Program-made: the position numbers and the translations under genes
Notes under the pieces: model-generated
Told to the model about the DNA's origin: nothing
Seen by the model: the letters and a program-made list of their open reading frames with translations, nothing else
Database searches by the model: none
NCBI GenBank assembly: GCA_964655475.1
Contig: CAZZMO010000001.1
Span: 62,001 to 126,000, forward strand
DNA from: VGMA01 sp964655475
GTDB lineage: Bacteria; Chlamydiota; Chlamydiia; Chlamydiales; VGMA01
Direction: 5' to 3'
DNA length: 64,000 nucleotides
In this document: positions 27,099 through 34,526 of the stretch, piece after piece
How the letters are laid out: every line of letters begins with the position of its first letter
Numbering within the stretch: position 1 is the stretch's first letter

Positions 27099-28276
27099 CC
27101 ATTTTTCTCCTCTTCTTCATCCTCTTCGAGCAGATCATCGAGCTCAGAAATCGTTTCGATGAGTGCCATGAGAAGATCTTGTCGATGTTTGATCGTTTTA
27201 AATAGTCTGGGAGATACCCCTCGAATGCCATCTCGATATTGCGTAAAGACAATGATTTGAGCGGCGATTTCTCCAGAGATCCCGAGGTTCTGTGAGAGTT
27301 TCAAAATCTTATCAGGAGAGGGGTACTTTTCTTGAAGCAGAGTGACAAACTGCTTAGCTAGAAGCTCGAAAGTGAGTCGTTTCGGTAGAGTGAGATTTTC
27401 TTTGATGAAGAGGTTCGCGATCATATCCATTCGCAAATTGAAGAAGCGGTAGATCCCCAAAATCGCCTGCATCGTCCTTGCTTCTGTAAAGAGCCTTTGG
27501 AGCTCACCCTTATCGATCGATGGACCTCTCGATTTGAGGTCTGCCCCAATTGAATGGAGGATGAACTTGAGAGCGATTTTGAGCTTTTCAAACGTGAAGA
27601 GGTTATTGAGCTCTTCAAAGAGCGTTGTCGCTTCCCTTGGATTGCCTGTAATGTCTCTATAGAGGTCGCGAAGACCTGCTGGATTTCCAAGCCCTTGTTT
27701 TGAAAACTCTTGCGCTTCTGCATTGATGTTTCGCCCCGCAACAATTTCCCTTTCATACTGCTCTAAGAGCATCTCTTTTGCTCGTTTCAAATGGAGCCCC
27801 AGCTTCGAGTTCGGATGGACCACCTGAAGGAGGTAGTTCATCGCCTCATCTGCTAGATATTGATCAGGATAAGTCGCTAATACTTTGCTCAAGATTGTCT
27901 CAGGGGTGTCGTTATCATCGAGCATCGACAAGAGCCCTTCAAGAACACGCGCTTTGAGTTCTGGGTTTTTCTTGCTGAAGTCCTCTGCCGTCTTTTCCAC
28001 CGCATCGATCGCTTCAATCGTTTCATCTTCAGTCTCTTCAGCTTTCTTCTCAGCCTCAGGACGGCGGATCCGCCGCTCAAGCGTATCAAAGCGCCTCGCA
28101 ATCGCCAGTGGGTTGAACGCAGACATTTCACACCATTCCTGCAGCTCAGCCTGGCTGCTATCAGAGCGGATGTCGATATCGGTCGCACGTTCCATGTCCC
28201 TAATCTGCTGCATCCGAAGACGCTCCGACGCCTTCGAAATCCCCTGAATACCTTGTATGTGCCGATCATCAGACAT
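27095..28276 (-). CDS. copN: CopN, type III secretion gatekeeper (SctW)
   Basis: 393 residues from ATG 28276, chosen because GGGGGGAG lies 6 bases upstream; two earlier in-frame ATGs (28321, 28303) have no site. N-terminus is polar, with an acidic stretch (EKKAEETEDETIEAID), then the helical YopN/InvE/MxiC region and a C-terminal TyeA-like part. CopN blocks secretion until host contact and in Chlamydia is itself an effector acting on microtubules. It sits between sctV and scc1 as in C. trachomatis (CT089). The 102-bp gap to sctV with TTATAT at 28311-28316 hints at its own promoter. Confidence 0.9.
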   Translation of the reverse strand: MSDDRHIQGIQGISKASERLRMQQIRDMERATDIDIRSDSSQAELQEWCEMSAFNPLAIARRFDTLERRIRRPEAEKKAEETEDETIEAIDAVEKTAEDFSKKNPELKARVLEGLLSMLDDNDTPETILSKVLATYPDQYLADEAMNYLLQVVHPNSKLGLHLKRAKEMLLEQYEREIVAGRNINAEAQEFSKQGLGNPAGLRDLYRDITGNPREATTLFEELNNLFTFEKLKIALKFILHSIGADLKSRGPSIDKGELQRLFTEARTMQAILGIYRFFNLRMDMIANLFIKENLTLPKRLTFELLAKQFVTLLQEKYPSPDKILKLSQNLGISGEIAAQIIVFTQYRDGIRGVSPRLFKTIKHRQDLLMALIETISELDDLLEEDEEEEKNG

Positions 28277-28378
28277 AAGTTCTCCCCCCTCAGCATGAGC
28301 CATTTTTCCTATATAATGCAACCGCCTCTTGAGAAGTTATTGCATCTATTTGAATGATAAATAGATATAGATTGTGGC

Positions 28379-30508
28379 TTAGCTGAGTTGGATTCTTCCT
28401 AGGGGTTGGATGCGGATCTCAGGGACGACCTCTTGGTAGGAGATGACCGCGATGTCGGGGAACTCTCCTTCGATGAGCTTGCGTACGAAGCGGCGGACAT
28501 CGATGGCGGTGAGGATCAGGGGCTCTTGTCCACCCGGTGGGGTGGGGGCGACTGTGGAGCGGATCGCTTGCAAGATGAGCTGTACAGAATCGGGATCGAG
28601 GGCGAGGTAAGAGCCAGCTGAGGTTTGTTTAATGGCTCCGCGGACCATATCTTCGATCTCAGGATCGAGGAGGTAGACGGAGAGGACCGATTGCCCTTTG
28701 GAGTATTTGTAACTGACGTAGCGCTTTAAGGATGATCGGACATATTCAGTGAGAAGGACGGTATCTTTTTCTGTCTGGGCCCATTCACTTAGGGCTTCGA
28801 GGATGGTTCTCAGGTCTTTAATCGAAATTTGTTCTTGTACTAGGCGGCGGAAGATCTCCGTAAGCTTTTGCAAGGGGACGAGCCTTGTCACCTCTTTAAT
28901 GAGGTCGGGGAAGGACTTTTCGATGAACTCAAGAATTCCTCTAACCTCTTGAATACCAATGAATTCACTTGCATATTGCCTATAGAAGTAGGAGAGGTGG
29001 AGGATCATGACATCGAGTGTTTCCCAATACTTGATCCCTGCTTTATCTAAGATGGCCTTATATTTGACATCGACCCAAAAGGAGGGTTGATTCATGAGGT
29101 TCTTGGTGCTCGTTGAGGGGATGTTGTAGTGGCGGAGGTTGTCTTCTGTTTCGTTAGTGAGGACGCTTCCTGTCAGGATTTTCCCTCTCATCAACGGCAC
29201 TTCATTCAGCATGATGACATAATCTTCTGCGTCAATACTTGGCGCTTCGGTACGGACGTGAACGCCTGGGAAGCGGACACCGAGATCTTGATAGAGGGCA
29301 GCTCTCATCCGGGGGATCATCTTCTCGATGAATTTCGCCCCATCTTTATCTTTTCTGATCATGTCGGAGAGTTTATTGCCCACCTCTAAGATCACAGGAA
29401 GGGTGAGGGCGTAGTCGCCACCTTCACCGCGGATCACTTCGTGACCGTCAAGGCCTGTAGAAACAGAAGCTCCAGGAGTCGCAGTTGCAGTAGCTAGCCG
29501 TTTCTTTTCTTTCATGTAGGAGTTCAGCCCAAGCCCACCGAGACCTGTAGACAAAAAGAGAAATAGGCCAGTGGGGAGCATCGGGACAAAGGCGAGGAGG
29601 AAGACGACCCCTGATGCGATCAAAATCCCTTTCGGTTGGGAAAGAAGCTGACCTGAGATGTCTTTACCGAGGTTTGCATCATCTTTATCACTCGACACAC
29701 GGGTCGTGACGATACCCGCTGTCATCGAAATCAAGAGGGAGGGGATCTGCGATACAAGACCACCCCCGATGGAGAGGAGGGTGAAAATTTTTGCCGCCTG
29801 ACCTGCCGACATCCCATGCATCCATATCCCGATGATGAGTCCACCGACGATGTTGATGATGGCAATGATGATCCCTGCGATAACGTCCCCTTTGACGAAC
29901 TTCATCGCACCATCCATCGCTCCATAAAGCTGACTCTCTTTGGCAAGAGCTAAGCGGAGTTGACGTGCTTGTGCGGCATCGATGATACCACTTCGCATGT
30001 CCGCATCAATACTCATCTGCTTTCCAGGCATCGCATCCAAGGTAAAGCGGGCTGCAACTTCAGCTACCCGTTCCGCACCCTTCGTGACGACGATGAACTG
30101 AACGATGGTGATGATTAAGAAAATGACACCCCCGACGACGTAGTTTCCCCCGACGACGAAGTTACCGAAGGCGAAAATGACCTCCCCTGCGTTAGCATGG
30201 AGGAGAATCTGTCTTGTCGCAGAAATTTCAATACCGAGACGAAAGAGGGTAGTGATCAAGAGGATCGAAGGGAAGACAGAGAGGTGAACCGCTTTCGAAA
30301 TGTAGAGAGAGACCATGAGGAGGGCAATCGATACGGTGAGGTTGATCCCAATCAAGGCGTCAATAACGATTGGTGCGACAGGGATGATGATCATCATGAT
30401 GATGATCACGACAAAACCTGCCAAGATCACATCGCTAGAATTGCCAATAAAATGGAGAGCGCTGTTGCTACCTAATAATCTGGAAAACCGTTTCGACACA
30501 TCTTTCAC
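28379..30508 (-). CDS. sctV: Type III secretion export gate SctV (LcrD/FlhA family)
   Basis: 709 residues. Seven or eight N-terminal hydrophobic helices (to about 335) include the family signature around RFTLDAMPGKQMSIDADMRS. The C-terminal cytoplasmic domain (about 360-709) forms the nonameric ring that sorts substrates; TAIDVRRFVRKLIEGEFPDI is a conserved FlhA/SctV region. It shares ATGA with sctU upstream. Chlamydial homologue CT090. Confidence 0.96.
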   Translation of the reverse strand: MKDVSKRFSRLLGSNSALHFIGNSSDVILAGFVVIIIMMIIIPVAPIVIDALIGINLTVSIALLMVSLYISKAVHLSVFPSILLITTLFRLGIEISATRQILLHANAGEVIFAFGNFVVGGNYVVGGVIFLIITIVQFIVVTKGAERVAEVAARFTLDAMPGKQMSIDADMRSGIIDAAQARQLRLALAKESQLYGAMDGAMKFVKGDVIAGIIIAIINIVGGLIIGIWMHGMSAGQAAKIFTLLSIGGGLVSQIPSLLISMTAGIVTTRVSSDKDDANLGKDISGQLLSQPKGILIASGVVFLLAFVPMLPTGLFLFLSTGLGGLGLNSYMKEKKRLATATATPGASVSTGLDGHEVIRGEGGDYALTLPVILEVGNKLSDMIRKDKDGAKFIEKMIPRMRAALYQDLGVRFPGVHVRTEAPSIDAEDYVIMLNEVPLMRGKILTGSVLTNETEDNLRHYNIPSTSTKNLMNQPSFWVDVKYKAILDKAGIKYWETLDVMILHLSYFYRQYASEFIGIQEVRGILEFIEKSFPDLIKEVTRLVPLQKLTEIFRRLVQEQISIKDLRTILEALSEWAQTEKDTVLLTEYVRSSLKRYVSYKYSKGQSVLSVYLLDPEIEDMVRGAIKQTSAGSYLALDPDSVQLILQAIRSTVAPTPPGGQEPLILTAIDVRRFVRKLIEGEFPDIAVISYQEVVPEIRIQPLGRIQLS

Positions 30509-31590
30509 TTAAAAATCTCCAAGGATATCGTTTCTTCTTCTTCTTTCTGTTCGAGTTTTGCGATCCATTTCAGAATTTCTGCTACCGCTTCGTATGTCTC
30601 TTCTGGAATATAGCCGCTGATGGTCCCTTTGTAGTATAGTGTATGGGCTAAGTCTACATTTCTCATAATAGGGATATTATTATCCAGAGCAACTTTTATA
30701 ATTTGCTCTGCTGTGTTGTCGAGCCCCATCGTGATGATTTTTGGAGCAGGCTCCACCTGGGAGTCGTACTCTAGTGCAATCGCTATGTGGGTCGGATTCG
30801 TGACAATCGCCTTCGCTCTTTTGGCAGCGCCAGGGCCGTCGTGGTAAGCAATTTCCTGCGCCGTTTGCCTTCGCTTACTCTTGATGTGGGGATCCCCTTC
30901 CGTATCTTTATACTCTTGCTTTACCTCAAACTTTTCCATCTTCATCTCTTTTGCGAAGGTGTGTTTTTGGAAGGCAAGGTCGAAAATACCGATGACGATG
31001 AAGAAAAGACCCACTTTAAAGACAACTTTCATCAAAAACTTCCCAAAGACGATCGTTGAAGCCATCACAGGCAGTCCTGCCGTTGCGATCAGATCTCCAA
31101 GGCTATCGTTGACTACAGTATAGATCAAAATGACCGCCCCTGTGATTTTGAAAATCGATTTCAAAAGCTCCACAAAGGTTTTCACCTTGAACATGTTTTT
31201 GATGTTCGTCACCGGGTTGAGCTTTTTGATGTCAGGCTTCATCGCTTCCATAGAAAAGACCGGTCCGATGATCAAAAAGCCGACAAGAACGCCTACGAGC
31301 GAAACAAGGATCATGAGGGGGATCGAGGTGTTGAAAATGACCTGAATCGCTGTTGAAAGGTAGCCTCCAGCGCGGTTTTGCATGTCGAGATTCTTTTGGC
31401 TGACCATTCTAAAGCAAAAGATCATGAACGCCGAAAGTACTTCATAGATGTACTTCGACATTGCAAGAGCGCCGCAGATCGAAACAATGAATGTGAAGGC
31501 AGCAGGGAAGTCTTGCGATTTCGCAACTTGCCCTTTTTTCCTCGCGTCCCTTAGCTTCTTTGGGGTTGCCTTTTCACTTTTTTCTGCCAT
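30505..31590 (-). CDS. sctU: Type III secretion switch protein SctU (YscU family)
   Basis: 361 residues: N-terminal EKATPKKLRDARKKGQVAKS, four transmembrane helices, and a cytoplasmic domain with the NPTH autocleavage site (VTNPTHIAIAL, about residue 264). Cleavage between N and P switches export from early to later substrates. First gene of sctU-sctV-copN-scc1-malQ. Homologue of CT091; here it is separated from ychF by two extra plus-strand genes. Confidence 0.96.
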   Translation of the reverse strand: MAEKSEKATPKKLRDARKKGQVAKSQDFPAAFTFIVSICGALAMSKYIYEVLSAFMIFCFRMVSQKNLDMQNRAGGYLSTAIQVIFNTSIPLMILVSLVGVLVGFLIIGPVFSMEAMKPDIKKLNPVTNIKNMFKVKTFVELLKSIFKITGAVILIYTVVNDSLGDLIATAGLPVMASTIVFGKFLMKVVFKVGLFFIVIGIFDLAFQKHTFAKEMKMEKFEVKQEYKDTEGDPHIKSKRRQTAQEIAYHDGPGAAKRAKAIVTNPTHIAIALEYDSQVEPAPKIITMGLDNTAEQIIKVALDNNIPIMRNVDLAHTLYYKGTISGYIPEETYEAVAEILKWIAKLEQKEEEETISLEIFK

Positions 31591-31660
31591 ACCTATCTAA
31601 TTTAGAAGATTTCCCACCTCGGGTCAACTCATAAAAACACTCACAATTAATGATCTCCTT

Positions 31661-31669
31661 TGCTATAAT
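31661..31669 (+). promoter_or_regulatory. Candidate extended -10 promoter element
   Basis: TGCTATAAT is a textbook extended -10 (TGnTATAAT), 28 bases ahead of the ATG at 31698. No good -35 is seen, as is typical of extended -10 promoters. It would drive the two small tandem genes, which are divergent from sctU. Confidence 0.5.
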
Positions 31670-31697
31670 TTTTCGTTTATTAAGTAAGGATTAAGAT

Positions 31698-32036
31698 ATG
31701 AGTATAAAAGAACTCTTGAATCATCAAAATTATTATTGCAAGTGGATGGGGGAAATTCTCGATGAGTATCAGGAAAAATACTCCGTTGGTGAATTAAGCT
31801 CCGAGGAGCAACAAAAAGTCATTCAAGTGGCTTTTCAGTATTTTTTCATTCTGCTGAGCTGCATTTATGAAGATGATGCGAGCATAAAAAAGGATCTTAA
31901 CGTAGCGATCGGTTTTTCTGGAGCTATGAAACGCATTGTAGAAAAGTATGGGGATTCTTTCATCATTCAAAGAGATCAGATTATGAAATTTATTGCTAAT
32001 ATAGAAAAAATTCTCCCAGGAGTAAAATTACCATGA
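31698..32036 (+). CDS. Small helical protein A in the T3SS locus
   Basis: 112 residues, helical, soluble, no signal peptide. It shares a pattern with the next gene (Y(K/N) ... LS(S/N)(E/D)E ... QYFFxLxSxxxE). An ATGA overlap couples the two. It is divergent from sctU and convergent, through gene B, with ychF. No family recognised. Position and size suit a type III chaperone, regulator or substrate, but this is inference. Confidence 0.75.
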   Translation: MSIKELLNHQNYYCKWMGEILDEYQEKYSVGELSSEEQQKVIQVAFQYFFILLSCIYEDDASIKKDLNVAIGFSGAMKRIVEKYGDSFIIQRDQIMKFIANIEKILPGVKLP

Positions 32037-32413
32037 TAATTGATGTGGTTCCTAAGGAACAGTTTTCCCATGTCTATTTAAATCATGCTTTTCAAGTAGC
32101 GAGTACCTATCAAACAAATTATGGCAATCGAGAGCTATCGAATGATGAAATAGAAAAGACAAGACAGCTCGCTGTTCAATATTTTTATTTCCTCTGGAGC
32201 GCATTTATTGAAAGCTGTCCTATCGATGAGATCAAAGTTATAGCTCATTCTTTTCAGATGATGAATAGGGCGGCGAGGAATCCTCATATCGCTGAAATTT
32301 CTAGAGAAGAGATTCAGATAATCATCTCCAAGATCCAGCTGAGAATCGAAACAGATCCTCAGCTGATCAGCGATCCTGTTTTTGCTAGATGCCTTTCTGG
32401 ATCAAGAGGTTAA
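32033..32413 (+). CDS. Small helical protein B, paralogue of A
   Basis: 126 residues with the same central pattern as gene A (LSNDEIEKTRQLAVQYFYFLWSAFIES). Start ATG 32033 overlaps gene A's stop (ATGA). Its stop interlocks with that of the convergent ychF (TTAA). Function unknown. Confidence 0.75.
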   Translation: MIIDVVPKEQFSHVYLNHAFQVASTYQTNYGNRELSNDEIEKTRQLAVQYFYFLWSAFIESCPIDEIKVIAHSFQMMNRAARNPHIAEISREEIQIIISKIQLRIETDPQLISDPVFARCLSGSRG

Positions 32414-33513
32414 TTGTGGTAGAATAGGACTACGTCGCCATCTTTAACGATGTAGTCTTTTCCTTCCATCCGGACCTTTCCTGCCTCTTTCGCTTTTACT
32501 TTTCCTTGGTATGCCATCATGTCGTCATAGGTGACAACTTCTGCCCTGATGAACCCTTTTTGAATGTCGGTGTGGATCTTGCCCGCTGCAATGGGCGCTT
32601 TTGTCCCTTGGGGCACGGTCCAGGCTCTCGTTTCTATTTCACCAGTGGTGATGAAGGTGAGAAGGCCTAGGTGGTGAAAGGAGGTTTTAATGAGGCGATC
32701 GAGCCCTGTCTCTTTGAGACCTAGTTCGTGTAAATAGGCGATCGACTCCTCTTCTCCAAGCCCCGCAACTTCTGACTCTAGTTTTGCACAGATCGGAATG
32801 ATGTCGGCGCCATGTGCTTTAGCATATTCTTCCACTTTGCGCACATGAGCATTCATCATGGAGGGGAGGGAGTCTTCAGCCACATTTGCCACGAAGAGCT
32901 GTTTTTTGGCTGTCAGAAGGGGATAGGCCTTTAAGAGGAGCTCCTCTTCTTCCGTTCTTTTGAAGGTGCGGACTGGCTGGTTGGCGTTGAGGTGGATCTC
33001 GATCTTTTTGAGGAGGTCGACGATCCCTGTCTTCTCTTTTTGCCCTTTCTCTTTCTTCTCGAGTTTTGGCAAGAGGTTGGTCACAGTTTGAAGATCGGCG
33101 AGGATGAGCTCTAACTCGATCACTTCGATATCAGCGATTGGATCGATTTGCCCTTTAACGTGGATGACATTTTCATCTTCGAAGCAGCGGACGACGTGGA
33201 TGATGAGGTCTGTCTCTCTAATGTTTGCAAGAAACTGATTTCCAAGGCCCTCTCCTTGAGAGGCTCCTTCTACAAGACCTGCAATGTCGACAAAAGTCGT
33301 AGTTGCGTAGACGATCTTCTGACTCTTTGAGAGTTTACTGAGCTCTTTGAGTCTTGGGTCGTGCACTTCCACAATTCCAACGTTCGGTTCGATCGTACAG
33401 AAGGGGAAGTTGGCTGCTTCTGCCTTCATTTGTTTGGTCAATGCGTTGAAAAGGGTAGATTTGCCAACGTTCGGCAATCCTACGATGCCACAGGAAAGGT
33501 TTGTGTCAGACAT
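32410..33513 (-). CDS. ychF: Ribosome-binding ATPase YchF
   Basis: 367 residues. P-loop GLPNVGKSTLFNALT near the N-terminus, switch region DIAGLVEGASQGEGLGNQFL, a coiled-coil insert, and the C-terminal TGS domain (GTKAPIAAGKIHTDIQKGFIRAEVV). Obg-family protein that prefers ATP and binds the 70S ribosome. Its ATG lies 34 bp inside the end of truB. In C. trachomatis ribF sits between these two; here it is absent. Confidence 0.95.
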   Translation of the reverse strand: MSDTNLSCGIVGLPNVGKSTLFNALTKQMKAEAANFPFCTIEPNVGIVEVHDPRLKELSKLSKSQKIVYATTTFVDIAGLVEGASQGEGLGNQFLANIRETDLIIHVVRCFEDENVIHVKGQIDPIADIEVIELELILADLQTVTNLLPKLEKKEKGQKEKTGIVDLLKKIEIHLNANQPVRTFKRTEEEELLLKAYPLLTAKKQLFVANVAEDSLPSMMNAHVRKVEEYAKAHGADIIPICAKLESEVAGLGEEESIAYLHELGLKETGLDRLIKTSFHHLGLLTFITTGEIETRAWTVPQGTKAPIAAGKIHTDIQKGFIRAEVVTYDDMMAYQGKVKAKEAGKVRMEGKDYIVKDGDVVLFYHN

Positions 33514-34181
33514 AGTGCGTGAATATTCTCTCGGTTTAAGTTATCGACAGATGTGCACCGGTCCAACGTAAATGGACCGCTGCGGGTTCGGATCAATTCT
33601 TTGACATAGCCTCCAGAGGAAAGCTTTTGTCCTAAATCATGAGCAAGTGAGCGGATGTAGGTTCCTTTGGAACACTCCACCTTCAGTCTTAGGTAAGGGT
33701 ATTCGTAGCGTAAGAATGTAGTCGTGAGGGAAACCTTTTGTGATTTTCTTTCGATCTCGATCCCTTTTCTTGCGAGCTCGTATAATTTTTTGCCCCCCAC
33801 TTTTTTTGCAGAGTACATCGGAGGGGTTTGCTCGATCTCACCTTGAAACGACTTGAGGGTGCTCATGATCTCTTCTAGCGTGGGGACGTTTCCATTTTCT
33901 ACTTTTTGAATCATTCCATCAGCATCGTAAGAGTCTGAAACTGAGCCAAGCTCAATCTCTACTTCATAGGCTTTGTCGTGGGAGAGGAAATGGTCACTCA
34001 TTTTTGTGTAGCGGCTGCCGACGAGGAGGACCATGACACCAGTCGCGAGTGGATCAAGAGTGCCTGCATGACCAATCTTTTTGACACCTGTCAATCGTCT
34101 TAAGAGGGAAACAAGATAAAAGGAACTTTTCCCCAACGGTTTGTCGATGAGGATGATTCCTTCAGGTAACTGGCTTGTCAT
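33480..34181 (-). CDS. truB: tRNA pseudouridine-55 synthase
   Basis: 233 residues. Catalytic Asp in GHAGTLDPLATGVMVLL, motif PMYSAKKVGGKKLYELAR, and CSKGTYIRSLAHDLG near the C-terminus. It makes Psi55 in all elongator tRNAs. Part of rbfA-truB-ychF, with overlaps of 20 bp to rbfA and 34 bp to ychF. Confidence 0.95.
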   Translation of the reverse strand: MTSQLPEGIILIDKPLGKSSFYLVSLLRRLTGVKKIGHAGTLDPLATGVMVLLVGSRYTKMSDHFLSHDKAYEVEIELGSVSDSYDADGMIQKVENGNVPTLEEIMSTLKSFQGEIEQTPPMYSAKKVGGKKLYELARKGIEIERKSQKVSLTTTFLRYEYPYLRLKVECSKGTYIRSLAHDLGQKLSSGGYVKELIRTRSGPFTLDRCTSVDNLNRENIHALCLTQTFPVAS

Positions 34182-34521
34182 CTTCGATCTTTTTCAGAAG
34201 CTCTTCAATTTTGTTGTAGCGATCGTAAGAGTCGTCAAGTTTGAAAACCAGTGAGGGAAAGTGGCGGAGAGATACTTTCTTCGATGCGAGCATCGTGATG
34301 TACCCAGAAGCAGACTCGAGAGCCTGCATCGTTTCTTGTTTTTTGATGGGAGTTTCGATCACACTGATAAAGACCTTGGCATTTTCCAGATCCTTACTGA
34401 CATCCACTTCTGTTACGGTCGTCAAAGAAGAGATAGCGGGATTCTTCACCTCATTTCTAATCACTTCTGAAAGGACCTCTCTAAGTAGAGAGTTTAATCT
34501 TTTTACACGACGCGTCGACAT
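34162..34521 (-). CDS. rbfA: 30S ribosome-binding factor RbfA
   Basis: 119 residues: RRVKRLNSLLREVLSEVIR at the start, then the KH-like core (KNPAISSLTTVTEVDVSKDL) and LPSLVFKLDDSYDRY-type segment. It matures the 16S 5' end in cold and rapid growth. It lies 5 bp after infB. Confidence 0.93.
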   Translation of the reverse strand: MSTRRVKRLNSLLREVLSEVIRNEVKNPAISSLTTVTEVDVSKDLENAKVFISVIETPIKKQETMQALESASGYITMLASKKVSLRHFPSLVFKLDDSYDRYNKIEELLKKIEDDKPVT

Positions 34522-34526
34522 AATAC

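Noticed and set aside
28277..28321. Upstream in-frame starts of copN
   Set aside because: No ribosome site, whereas ATG 28276 has a strong purine-rich one.
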